Source of the DNA: Polytrichum commune
Taxonomy: Eukaryota > Streptophyta > Polytrichopsida > Polytrichales > Polytrichaceae
NCBI GenBank assembly: GCA_950295325.1
Contig: OX485803.1
Location: 6,574,001 to 6,638,000 of the forward strand
Direction: 5' to 3'
DNA: 64,000 bases
Below the pieces are notes generated by a model, which saw only the letters and a list, made by a program, of their open reading frames with translations, was not told where the DNA came from and searched no databases. The position numbers and the translations under genes were made by a program. Shown in pieces: positions 37,060 through 48,094 of the stretch. Each line of letters opens with the position of its first letter. Positions within the stretch are counted from its first letter, which is position 1.

Positions 37060-37710
37060 CACTTCGAATGCTCACAACTGTTGATTCGTTCTATTTCATC
37101 ACGTATGAGGAAATCGTTGAAATAGCATTTGCTTGAGGGACCGATCACATATGACTTCACACTTACACGTGAGGGTCCGTGACCACACTTCATGATTCTA
37201 GAGGTGCCTTGGGATGGCCAGCCTTGAGACACTTTCTTTTGGGCTCCCACAATGTCATGGTCACGGCTCTTGGCTCATGTGTGAAGTGGCCCTCAGCCCG
37301 TGTTCACCCTCAGGGCCACTTCACACATAAGATTGAGAGCCCGTGACCATCACACTTCAAGCACTCTCATTGGTGGAAAAAGGTGGAGCCGGTTCAAGTT
37401 CGTTTCACACTACACTTGAGGGACCAACAAAGTATGTGAATGCAAGATGGATGTAAAGTCTACATGGACTCCTACATGGCATCGAATGGATCGTGTTTCA
37501 TGGTCACTTGGACTATTTTCAAAAACCACCTCTTGGAGGTAGGCCTAACACAAAACCGGGAGACAATGGCACTCTGAATGCTCACAACCGTCAATTTATT
37601 CTATTTATCATGTATGAGAACCCGCATGAATAGGCATTCATTGAAATAGCATTTGGTTGATGGCCCGGTCACACTACACTTGAGGATCCATGACCACACT
37701 AAATGATTTT
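37060..37710. repeat. Back-to-back dispersed-repeat copies leading into the satellite array
   Basis: 37060-37290 repeats the 33268-33500 segment. At 37258-37347 the end GGTCACGGCTCTTGGCTCAT with GTGTGAAGTGGCCCT meets its inverse AGGGCCACTTCACACATAAG ... AGCCCGTGACC, a large palindrome with about 20 bases between arms. Then 37446-37710 repeats 33135-33420 and leads directly into the first array unit. Confidence 0.75.
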
Positions 37711-39296
37711 GGAGGTATGTTGGGACGGCCTTGGGACACTTTCTTCTGGGCTCTCCCAATGTCACGGTCACAGCTCTTGGCTGGATTTTGGAGGTATGTT
37801 GGGATGGCCTTGGGACACTTTCTTCTGGGCTCTCCCAATGTCACGGTCACGGCTCTTGGCTGGATTTTGGAGGTATGTTGGGACGGCCTTGGGACACTTT
37901 CTTCTGGGCTCTCACAATGTCACGGTCACGGCTCTTGGCTGGATTTTGGAGGTAAGTTGAGACGGCCTCGGGACACATTTTTGTGGGCTTCTCCAATGCC
38001 ACGGTCACAGCTCTTGGCTGGATTTTGGAGGTATGTTGGGACAGCCATGGGACACTTTCTTCTGGGCTCTTCCCAATGCCATGGTCACGGATCTTGGCTG
38101 GATTTGGGAGGTATGTTGGGACGGCCTTGGGACACTTTCTTCTGGGCTCTTCCCAACGCCATGGTCACAGATCTTGGCTGGATTTGGGAGGTATGTTGGG
38201 ACGGCCTTGGGACACTTTCTTCTGGGCTCTCACAATGTCACGGTCACGGCTCTTGGCTGGATTTTGGAGGTAAGTTGAGACGGCCTCGGGACACATTTTT
38301 GTGGGCTTCTCCAATGCCACGGTCACAGCTCTTGGCTGGATTTTGGAGGTATGTTGGGACAGCCATGGGACACTTTCTTCTGGGCTCTTCCCAATGCCAT
38401 GGTCACGGATCTTGGCTGGATTTGGGAGGTATGTTGGGACGGCCTTGGGACACTTTCTTCTGGGCTCTCCCAATGTCATGGTTATGGATCTTGGCTGGAT
38501 TTTGGAGGTATGTTGGGACGGCCTTGGGACACTTTCTTCTGGGCTCTCACAATGTCACGGTCACGGCTCTTGGCTGGATTTTGGAGGTAAGTTGAGACGG
38601 CCTTGGGACACATTTTTGTGGGCTTCTCCAATGCCACGGTCACAGCTCTTGGCTGGATTTTGGAGGTATGTTGGGACAGCCATGGGACACTTTCTTCTGG
38701 GCTCTTCCCAATGCCATGGTCACGGATCTTGGCTGGATTTGGGAGGTATGTTGGGACGGCCTTGGGACACTTTCTTCTGGGCTCTCCCAATGTCATGGTT
38801 ATGGATCTTGGCTGGATTTTGGAGGTATGTTGGGACGGCCTTGGGACACTTTCTTCTGGGCTCTTCCCAACGCCATGGTCACAGATCTTGGCTGGATTTG
38901 GGAGGTATGTTGGGACGGCCTTGGGACACTTTCTTCTGGGCTCTCCCAATGTCACGGTTACGGATCTTGGCTGGATTTGGGAGGTATGTTGGGACGGCCT
39001 CGGGACACTTTCTTCTGGGCTCTTCCCAATGCCACGGTCACGGATCTTGGCTGGATTTGGGAGGTATGTTGGGACGGCCTCGGGACACTTTCTTCTGGGC
39101 TCTTCCCAATGCCACGGTCACGGATCTTGGCTGGATTTGGGAGGTATGTTGGGACGGCCTTGGGACATTTTCTTCTGGGCTCTCACAATGAAACGGTCAC
39201 GGCTCTTGGCTGGATTTTGGAGGTATGTTGGGACGGCCTTGGGACACATTCATGTGGGCTTCTCCCAATGCCACGCACGGTCACGGCTCTTGGCTG
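37711..39296. repeat. 79/80-bp tandem array, 20 units, with four-unit higher-order structure
   Basis: Units begin GGAGGTATGTTGGGAC at 37711, 37790, 37869, 37948, 38027, 38107, 38187, 38266, 38345, 38425, 38504, 38583, 38662, 38742, 38821, 38901, 38980, 39060, 39140 and 39219 (79 or 80 bp each). Each contains GGGACACTTTCTTCTGGGCT, CGGTCACGG and CTTGGCTGGATTT. A variant unit with GACACATTTTTGTGGGCTTC recurs at 37948, 38266 and 38583, a spacing of 318 and 317 bp, so blocks of four units were copied together. Because 79 is not a multiple of 3 and the unit has no stop in any forward frame, frames of up to 301 codons stay open. I treat them as a by-product, not a gene. Confidence 0.96.
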
Positions 39297-40060
39297 GTGT
39301 GTGAAGTGGCCCTCAGTAGCAGCAGCAGCAGCCTGTGTTCAGCCTCACATGATGTGAAGCACCTGGGAGGGAAGTTAGCATCTGACAGTTGCGTGATGTC
39401 CGCGTGGGGTTCTAAACTGGTAACATAACAGGAAGGAGAGGGGCCTGGCCTGGAGGTGGGACGGAATTGGCAAGCAGGGCCAAGGGTGTGAGCAACGAGG
39501 GCGCAGTGTCAGTCCCACGCCCACATGGCCCCGCCCCGCCCCGCCCCGCCCCGCCCCAAGCTCCCCTCCGCCTGCTCTCAAATAAGCTTAACAAACTCCT
39601 CACCAGGCGGCCGGCCTGCCGCCTGCCACTTCTTCCTTTTCGTTTCGGTTCGGCACTTCCCCACCCTTCCTGCAGCAGCAGCGCCAGTGCTGCTGCCCTC
39701 CGAGCTCCCTATCACTCAGATATTGGGACCAGTATTAGGCAGCGTCCAGTTTCTACGGCACCGGTTTAATAAAGAGGTGGACACTTGGAGGCTGCTCCTG
39801 ATAGAGCTCCCCCTTGAATTATGTGGATTACCAGGATTCTCCCCCCCCCCCTGCCAATGCCCCCTGCCATGCTTCTTATTATTAGTGCAATCTGCAGGGA
39901 GTGGCAGGGTTCTTTATTTGGATGCCATTGGAGTACATGCCGTAGTAAGAAATCCGTATCGACTACGTAATAGAGTGCGCACATTTACTGTGTGTGGGCA
40001 ATCGGTAAACGGATCTTATCAGTATGGGTCCACTTTTAGAGTTTGTTTGGATGGCTAGTG
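39297..40060. other. GC-rich island with a (CCCCG)n tract
   Basis: After the array the G+C content rises sharply. A (CCCCG)n run at 39529-39557 puts five GGGG blocks in a row on the minus strand, enough for a G-quadruplex. A 177-codon plus-strand frame (39525-40058) spans the island but is low-complexity at its start and matches no family. It could be a promoter or CpG-island-like region of an unseen transcript. Confidence 0.4.
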
Positions 40061-42400
40061 AGAGTTGGATTTGGATGAACCAACCCATACACTCGTTCCT
40101 TGGTGGATGCCTGAACCTTTGTTTTCAAGGAACCAGTGTACGTGTTGATTCACCCCAACCTAAGAGTCGTTGGATGTGACTAGTGTTGGTAGAGATTATA
40201 TATTGGCGGTACGCATGAGTGAGTGTGGGTGAGCTATAAGGGGAGTGATATCCTGATGGCCACTTCACACACGAGAATGATGCATGTGACCTTTGTACTT
40301 CAAGCACTCTCGTTGGTCAAAAAGGCGGAGCCGGTCGAAGTTCGCTTCGCACTCCGCTTGTAAGCTCTGTGGATGCCGTTGCTTGGTGGTCATGGTTCTT
40401 ACATCCATGGTTTATCATTTACCCACCATGTATTGGCCTGGTGGGGGTGCTCTACGTGCAAGCTACCATTAAATATCAGGAACATAAGCTTTGCCAAGAG
40501 ACATATGACCAAAACACCAAATCCATTCGTTGAGTAAGACGATGTTGTACAAAAACATAATTTTAGCTGTAGAAGTACTCCACTACAAGAGTAGGTCCCA
40601 TAATGTAGAGTCACTAAGAAGCATGGGTTGACACGAGGAGTAGTGCACCAAATAGTCCAATTAGTGTGGGCCACAATAAATTTCTAGAGCCCCCCACTAA
40701 TTCTCGTATTGAGAATTAATGTGAGCCACGTTACTTCCCCACTACATTATTTTTTTCCACTTTTTGTCTAAGTAGTGTGGGTTACCATTGGGAGTTACGT
40801 GTTACTATAACCTTTTACTAAGACTCTCATTATGCGGGATAGATGTGGAGAATATGGATTGGACGACAACATTTGAGTTACAACGCAACATGAAGAATCG
40901 AAGAGTTCGTAGTTTAGATAAAATATTGTAAAGAGTTCAAACTTGTCTACATTTATAATGGAAAGAACATGAATCGATTTTCAATCTTGTGTGAAAGATT
41001 AAGATTTTCTCAACCCGTCATTTGAAATGTAATTTTGATGTTGTCCGTCACACTGAAAGGCAAAAAAAAAGGAAGTAATCCATCAAATAAAAGGAAAGCG
41101 GACCCTTCAAAAAGACCCACTGGTGCAGACTCATCAGAGTGCACGCTACATTTGCAACGAAACAAAAGTGAGGCTTGAGATAGCAGAGCGCCCTCTCTTT
41201 TAGAGGCTCTGGAGGCCGATTCCCAGAGCATCTCCCCTGCGATTCTCCTCACTGCCGCGGCCCAGCCAAGAATTTTTTGTTGCATACATAGTATAAATAT
41301 CACCTAGAAGACAGCCGCGAACTCTCAGAAAGCAATTCCTCTCCTTAAATTTTGCAGCCTTCCAGAGACGATTCTTACATTCTTTCATCTTCCTTTCTGC
41401 CTACATGTTCCGACGTGCTTTCTACACTCCGTGTGGATGTTACACGATTCTCTCAACTCCCTAGATGTGGAAGGTGTCGGCGAGCAGGAGTCCTCCACTA
41501 TTCTTCAGCCATGAAACACTCTCCTTCCTTATTTTGCACAGACCAATCTTCTTCGCCAATGAAGCTATTCTTGGGCCTATTACCAATTAAACAAGGCACC
41601 TCTCTAATCTTCGCTCTTGAAGTTTGGAGTACCTGATTTCCAACGGCTGCCAATGTCATGAAAGAAGGAAGGAAGGAAGGAAGGAAGGAAGGAAGCAGGT
41701 AAAAATGGGACTCTCAATTTTCAAAATGGAACAATTTGAACGTCCCAAAACGGGACGAGGCTCATGGCCACTTCACACACGAGCCAAGGGCCGTGACCAT
41801 GCAATGGTGTGAGGGCCCTTGACTTTCTCATCCAAAGGCCGTACCATGGGTGTTGGGATAGCCAGTTTGTGTAGTCACGGGCCCTCAAGCACAGTGTGAA
41901 GTGAGAATGGACCATGTTGAGGGACCATTGCATACTTTATTGGTGGAAAAATAAGGGCAGTCTTACCTCACTCGTTATATATCTTCATTCTTCTATTTTT
42001 ACTTTTATTTTTTTAGTTTTACATGGATGAGGAAGGAAAGAAGACCATGATCATGGATCATCTTGAGAGAAGAGGGAGGATTCTTGTCGCATTGGCTTTA
42101 TATTGATGGTTGCACATGATGTGTTTGATATGCAAGCATTCGCACTCAATGGAGAATGGGAGAATGCCCTAGTTTTTAGAATTTGCTATGAACATGAGCG
42201 ATCATGGTGTGTGGGCATTTGAGAGAAATGTAGGGTTCACTGATAGATGATTATTATTATCATTAGATACTTTCACGAAAAAATGTTCAAGCAAAGAACT
42301 TGTGTATCTCATAATTCATTTAAGTTTTTTTTATGAGAGGTTTGATCTATATTCGCAGAGGAAGAATATACATTTGACAAAGGCAGTTCAATTGAGAATA
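40061..42400. other. Gene-poor stretch with fragments of dispersed repeats
   Basis: Near 40257 and at 41766-41910 the GGCCACTTCACACACGAG end of the 33/37-kb repeat recurs; at 41766-41910 it faces an inverted end (GGGCCCTCAAGCACAGTGTG), giving a short inverted-repeat element. At 40655-40750 lies a GTGTGGGCCACAATAAATTT ... CTAGAGCCCC segment, inverted at 51190-51350. A GGAA microsatellite is at 41661-41695. Frames at 41010-41388 (minus) and 41352-41636 (plus) have no recognisable domain. Confidence 0.45.
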
Positions 42401-42402
42401 GA

Positions 42403-43088
42403 GTTGCAATATCATCACAAAGGCTTCGAACTCGAAATACATTGTGTACCATAGGAGAAGTACATGGGGTGGCCAAAAATACAGTTTAAAAAATTGTAAG
42501 ATTTTTTTGTAGAATGGTACAAGTTCATTTGCAACATACTTTTGTGCAATATCTAAGTCCAACTTAGTATGGCGTTTCGGTAGAAGAATTTGAAGCACTT
42601 CATTGGGATTCCTCATATTATCGGAGCAATTAAAGAATCTCACACTCCATTCTTTTGCACTTGTAATTGGAGGAGTGAATTATAATTGTTAAATGGCATT
42701 TTACTCGTTTTTACTACAAGGTATTATTGACACAAAGCGTGTATTATGGGATTATGAATTCGAATGGACATGAAGCATTCATGGCTGGACATCATTTCAA
42801 CTAACAAAAGTCGTAAGAGATTGCATAAAAAGTAAATTCTTACTTTATAAGTTCATAAGAGATTGTGCATATTCAATACGCCCACAAATTTACAACCCAT
42901 TCAAAGGTTGTCTAAAGGGTTTAGAAGGTTGTAAAGTTGATTGGAATTTTATTCAAAGTTTTCCTCACATATACGTAAGACATGTTTTTAGAATTTTAAA
43001 AGAAATATGAAGAATTATTATGAGAAAGGTCAATGTATCTTTCCGACATGTGATTGAAGTAATTGCTATATGTAATATGCTACATAAT
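42403..43088 (+). pseudogene. Decayed PIF/Harbinger transposase
   Basis: Plus-strand frames, in order: RLRTRNTLCTIGEVHGVAKN (42424 onward; N-terminal helix-turn-helix-like part), VEEFEAL, GIPHIIGAIKESHTP (the G-x-I-G-A-I-D-G-x-H motif, with the catalytic Asp replaced by Lys), MAFYSFLLQGIIDTKRVLW, SIHGWTSFQL (matching G-S-x-H-D-W), and IEVIAICNMLHN at the end (matching the C-terminal A-C-C-x-L-H-N). Frameshifts and stops separate the pieces. The DDE nuclease would be inactive. The Myb-like partner frame lies just downstream on the opposite strand. Confidence 0.8.

Positions 43089-43121
<33 letters not shown>
43089..43121. repeat. CA/TA compound microsatellite
   Basis: A run of CA followed by a run of TA lies between the two halves of the Harbinger element. 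Confidence 0.9.
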
Positions 43122-43439
43122 GAATAAGCAAAGAAACAATTGCAAATAAGAATAGAAAATAAGTCATTGAAAGAAAGACAAAAAATAAGACAATGAAGGT
43201 TGAAACGACAACTATAGGTGAAATAAAATGTGTCTTTAATACATAAAAATATTCCAAAGATATGTGAGGATGTTGGCAAAGAGATTTATTTTTATATAAA
43301 AAGTAAAAATATAAATATTTATTGCTAGAAGCTATCCAAATGCATGAACACAGTAACCGAATCATTATGACAAATGAAATATTGGAAAAATTAAAACATA
43401 GAATTATTGATTTTTTGTTCCAAAATTCTTTCCATCTTG

Positions 43440-43760
43440 TGTTGAATTTTGTAATATTTGGAAGTAAACTCCCCTCATGTGAATTATATTGCATGCCTTG
43501 ACTTCCTTGATGTTGATCATCTTCTTGAGTACTCATTGGCATTTGATTGAATATACTTGCACGCTATCAATTCCACATGTCCATATGTTCATAGTAATGA
43601 CATTTACGTCCATCATGATCGGAAATTTTAGTTGAAGGTTTGTCGTTTTTGCACTTAATCACAAGTACCTTGTATTTGTTCTTGCAAACCAACGAGGTCC
43701 TTCCAAAATTATGCAAACTTGAAATTATACGAGTCTGAAGCTTAATCCAAACATTCATTC
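43440..43760 (-). pseudogene. Decayed Myb/SANT-like ORF of the PIF/Harbinger element
   Basis: The minus-strand frame reads KLQTRIISSLHNFGRTSLVC, then KNKYKVLVIKCKND, and HYYEHMDMWN before stops; after a gap QGMQYNSHEGSLLPNITKFN follows in another frame. The R-x3-C-x-N-K-Y/W ... Y-Y-E-x-M-D pattern is that of the Myb/SANT-like DNA-binding protein encoded next to PIF/Harbinger transposases. Its position, convergent with the transposase remnant, supports the assignment. Confidence 0.6.
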
Positions 43761-45297
43761 ATGCCCACATACAAGCACTAAGAATTAGAGTAAGCTATCA
43801 CTAGATTAAATACAATATGTTTCAAACTCTATCAATTTGAGAGAAAATGACTTAGTGGTCTAAGCCTCCATAAAGATGCCGACCTCAATCTTCAAGGTGT
43901 AGAATTTGATTTTTAATCATGCATCAAGCGGCTAAGCCCCCAAATGAAAGTTGATGACAAAGGGGGGTCAATTTCCATTGAAGGTGATTGAAATGACCTG
44001 AATATAGCACCCCACTAGCACACCAAATTTTAACAAACTCAACATCAAGAGTTACTTGATTTGTCATTGTGTTTACCAAATTTATTGCAGATAGGCTCAT
44101 AGAGCCTGCACCTTTTGCACAAGGTTTTGCATTCCATAAGGAAATGGTTGAAAGGCTTTCTCCACGTTGTAATGTTGCAATACATGCATTTCCCTAAAAA
44201 AAACCCATGCATTTACTCCAAGACCCAATTGGGGGACCACCAATATTCATGAGTTAAAGTAAGGAGTGGAATTACCTAGTTTTAGTTTCACTCCAAACAA
44301 GTTTGATTGTATTATTGCATTGGACCTTTAGACAAGGTTGAGTTATTTCAAGCCTAGTAATAAGTTCCAGAATATATTTTGATATCTTGATCATTTCATA
44401 ATCATATAAGTTTTGCGACAATCACCAATCTATAATGTACATTATTTCAACCAATTCTATTATGAAGTCACTCATTGATATAATGATATTTGTGATCATG
44501 AATTTTCTTCACTTATAAAATTCATCTAGATTAATTTGTATTTCTACATTTATGAATGTGATCCTATGGTGGTGCCTCGTGACTTTGCATGCATAATAAT
44601 TCTAAAAATGTCACTGAATCGTATTACACATCTTAAAAAATGTTTCAATACTCACACCTTTAAGGTTAGTACAAGTGTCTCATGTGGTCACTCAAGCATT
44701 CATGGCATGATAAACTAAATTGAGGGAATTGAGCCATTACAAGCTAGTCCGTACCTTGGGAACGTGCATTGGGAACAATTTTGTGGTCCAATTTCCATGC
44801 ATTGTCAATGACAACGTCCATATTTTGTGTAAAATTGAGCATTTCATACGTAGAAATCCATGGTATGGACTTGACAAACATTAGAACAACAAGAAGGCTC
44901 ACAAGATATATGTAGGACCACAAATGTGTTCCAAACACATTGGTTGATTCATGAAAGCCGCAAAAGCACAAACCATTACACAAACTAGAAGGATAGATTC
45001 AACCACAATGAAAGCCAATGAGCAACCAACACCACCTTATGCGTGCGGGAAAATCTACAACACAAATCCGACTTACCACAAGAAGGTCAACAAGATTGTA
45101 AAGCAATTGTCCGCCTGACATGGATGTGCTACAAACATAACGACTAATTCATATAAACTACAAGGGCGCACTCCACTACACAAACTATAATTATAGATCT
45201 AACCACGGGTGAAAGCATGTGAGCAACCAAAATCACCTAATACGTGCAGGCAAATCTATAACACAAGCCTGACTAATCACAAGAAGGTCAACGTGTC
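43761..45297. other. AT-rich gene-free stretch
   Basis: No gene recognised. Segments near 44985-45070 and 45165-45295 (AAAGC-x-ATGAGCAACCAA, GTGCGGGAAAATCTA-like and AAGAAGGTCAAC) resemble each other and 45700-45780, so the stretch is partly a decayed tandem or dispersed repeat. Confidence 0.4.
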
Positions 45298-45300
45298 TAA

Positions 45301-45595
45301 GGGCCAATTCACATGGGGTCCCAAGTCCCAAGTCCCACTCAAACTAGCAAGTCCTAACATGGAGGCAAAGTCCCAACTTTAGAGCCTCAAGGAACCAATT
45401 AAATATGGTTAATTATCATCAAAGTCATATCTTGATTATTTTATGCAAAATATTCATGGGACTTGTATTGAGAGTTGGGTCTAGCTTTTTGCTCAATCCA
45501 ACTCCCAACACAAGTCCTGAGCCTCACGCCCAAAAAGTGTAGGCATCCATGTCATACTTGGGACTTAGGACTTGGGACCCCATATGTACCGGCCC
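45301..45595. mobile_element. Tourist-like MITE, 295 bp, TSD TAA
   Basis: The left end GGGCCAATTCACATGGGGTC with CCAAGTCCCAAGTCCCA is inverted at the right (TGGGACTTAGGACTTGGGAC with CCCATATGTACCGGCCC). TAA flanks both sides (45298-45300 and 45596-45598). Confidence 0.85.
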
Positions 45596-45598
45596 TAA

Positions 45599-46869
45599 CC
45601 ATATATATGCGCATGACACCGTATGTGTTTCAAACTTTGTGATATATTCATAGGGCCAACAAGGGCTCATAAAATTACACAAACTAGAAGGTTGGGTTTC
45701 ACCACATGTGAAGCCCATGAGCAACCAACACTACCTAATAAATGCATGTAGATCTGTAATACAAACTCAACTAAGCACATGAGGAGTATGAACCTTTAAT
45801 CATCTTCAATGTCACGTCATGAAGCCCTCTTTGAGCTACACTACATTGCTTGCATTTGAGCTCCTCAAGATGAAAATTCTCTTTCATTAACACCATAGCT
45901 TCTTGCAATTGCTTCACCTTTGCAACAATGTGATTACACATTAACGAGGTATTCTTCGGTTAAATGATGATTGCCCTCCCAAACAATAAAAAACAACTTC
46001 CCTTGCAACGAAGCATAGTCATGATCGCAACAAAGCATAGTTAGAAATACATCACTAGCACATTGCCAATGCACATTCTAGGTCATCATGAATGAGATAA
46101 GATTGGGAACCCTCATTAAGTTACCAACACATAGGGAACCCTATTGCTCTCCATGCATCCATTAACAAACTCATTTTCTAGTAGTTGAACGTTTACCTCC
46201 AAGATGGGACATATTATTAGCAAAGTCTTCAAGCAACAAAGGGGATAAAGATCATTGATTTACTAATAGACCTTAAATATGCGTAAGCCATCATATGGAT
46301 AAGCACACTCATCACCAAAAATTGCTTGGGTTGGAACACCCTACGACCATTCACAACATGGACTAAAAAGTGGACACAACATACATAGATGGAATAAAGA
46401 CGTCCAAACGTGCAATTTACATGAGATTCCAAATATCTTGATTCTTTTTGTTCTTTTTCTTTTTTTGACATGATCAACAAGTAGCACCAAGATATGACAT
46501 GTTCATGTAACCATTCAAGTTCATTTTGCCCCCAATTGTGAAAGGGGGCACCCTCAACCCTCAAATGTTTGTCTCAAGCCATTGGCATCAAAGACCAAAA
46601 CATAAGTATCCATTTAAGGATCCTCAAAAAAACCAAGAGTGAAAACCCAAAAAATTGGAAAGGGGTCTATAAAAATTTCAAAAAAAATCCCTCATATACG
46701 AGAGAGATTATTTTTAATTTGTTATGAACCCCTTCACAAACTCCATGTTGCACTTATACGTTCATGGCTTGCATTGAAGTGTCCACAATGAATGCTCTCA
46801 AGTGGCTGCCATCAGGTAACCATTCAAGTATCCATGTTGCTAGCCACACACATACACATGGATCTTATG
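45599..46869. other. AT-rich gene-free stretch
   Basis: No gene, RNA or delimited element recognised. Confidence 0.4.
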
Positions 46870-46872
46870 TTA

Positions 46873-47410
46873 GGGCCGCTTTACATTACACGTAGAGGCC
46901 ATGCCAATTCCCATTGAGGCCGATTGCATGAAATTTCAACCCCTTTTGGGTTGGAGGCCGGCCTCAACTACACATTATTATAAGATTATAATGGGGGCCA
47001 ATTTTTCCATATGTAAAGGCCTTAGGGCCAAGAAGCTAGGCCAATTCAATAAATCTAGCACAATCCAACGGATCTAGCATAATCTAGCATAGAGCCGTTC
47101 ATATTTCCACACTATCCAATGGATATGGTTCGTTGAAAAAATCATATTTTATTAAAAATGTTTTTCTATTGAAACGTGACAATGGCCCTGAGGCCAAGAA
47201 TTCACCCTCCATTTTGGGTGCACCCAAGTCAACGAGCTCAGGCCGTGTCATACCATGCATTTTTTGATTGAAAAATTCATACCACCAAATCGGCCCGGCC
47301 TCTAGGTGTAAAGAGGTTGGGGCCGATTTCAGCCCTTTAGCCAATCACAAGTGAGGATTTCAAGCCTCTTGCACAACGAATTGGCCTGGCCTCTAGGTGT
47401 AAAGCGGCCC
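46873..47410. mobile_element. Tourist-like MITE, 538 bp, TSD TTA
   Basis: The left end GGGCCGCTTTACATTACACG with TAGAGGCCATGCCAATTC is inverted at the right end (GAATTGGCCTGGCC with TCTAGGTGTAAAGCGGCCC). TTA flanks both sides (46870-46872 and 47411-47413). A second copy of the right-end motif at about 47289-47318 (CGGCCCGGCCTCTAGGTG) suggests nested or duplicated ends. Confidence 0.82.
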
Positions 47411-47761
47411 TTAGTATCCTGGAGTTGCAAAGATGGTGGTGCATTGTCTGTTTCCTCTTCCACCGACGTATTTGTCTTCCGTTGCCTTTGCCATGGGCTC
47501 ATCTCCATCCTCCGGAGCTCCCTCCTTTGTGTTGGGATCTATGCCCGGGGAGAACCGGCGGTTAGTTACAGATGAATTGGTTGAGTTTGAGAAATAACCG
47601 CTTGAAGTTCAAGACTTCGGGAGAATTCACGATCATTTTAGAGGATTCTATAGACGAATATACTTCAAATTAATAAAGCAACACTGGAAGATGTCAACGT
47701 GTAACCAATTGAATTTAGAATCACTAGCATCTTGACTGACTATGCCCAAAAACTTCCCGGG

Positions 47762-48091
47762 CACTACACCAAATATGATATTTAGTGTTTGATACACTAA
47801 ATACGAACGCATACAATAAATATCAATAACCGTATGAAAGTAGTAACATTAAATGTAAACTCAAACACTAAATATCAACTATTGTAATATATGTGGAAGT
47901 TAAGTGTTTGAATTTAGGGTTAGTAAAGATATGAAAAAATTAAATAACAATGATAAAAGGAGAATTCCATCATATCTTCTAGCATATCTTCTAAAAATAA
48001 TTATCAAAAATTTGATAATTAGTGTTGAGCAGGGTAAGATGGTAACAACATTAAATATAATCAAACACTAAATATTATATTTAGTGTAGTT
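47762..48091. mobile_element. CACTA-like MITE, 330 bp, TSD GGG
   Basis: The left end CACTACACCAAATATGATAT with TTAGTGTTTGAT is inverted at the right end (ATCAAACACTAAATATTATA with TTTAGTGTAGTT). GGG flanks both sides (47759-47761 and 48092-48094). Same family as 7230-7558. Confidence 0.85.
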
Positions 48092-48094
48092 GGG

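Noticed and set aside
37711-39296. CRISPR-like array
   Set aside because: Units are contiguous 79/80-bp tandem repeats without unique spacers, and the DNA is from a plant nucleus.
37690-39357. Long forward frames (up to 301 codons) over the tandem array
   Set aside because: The 79-bp unit lacks stops in all three forward frames, so every frame stays open; there is no start context, exon structure or family match.
39525-40058. 177-codon plus-strand frame in the GC-rich island
   Set aside because: The start is the (CCCCG)n tract and the rest shows no domain or codon pattern of a gene.
43066-43542. 158-codon minus-strand frame as an intact gene
   Set aside because: Its end is made of the CA/TA microsatellite and hydrophobic AT-rich DNA; only its start belongs to the Harbinger Myb-like remnant.
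43850-43925. Possible further SINE or tRNA relic (TAGTGGTCTAAGCC with a later TAGAATTTGATTTTT)
   Set aside because: The B-box match is poor and no tail or target duplication was found.
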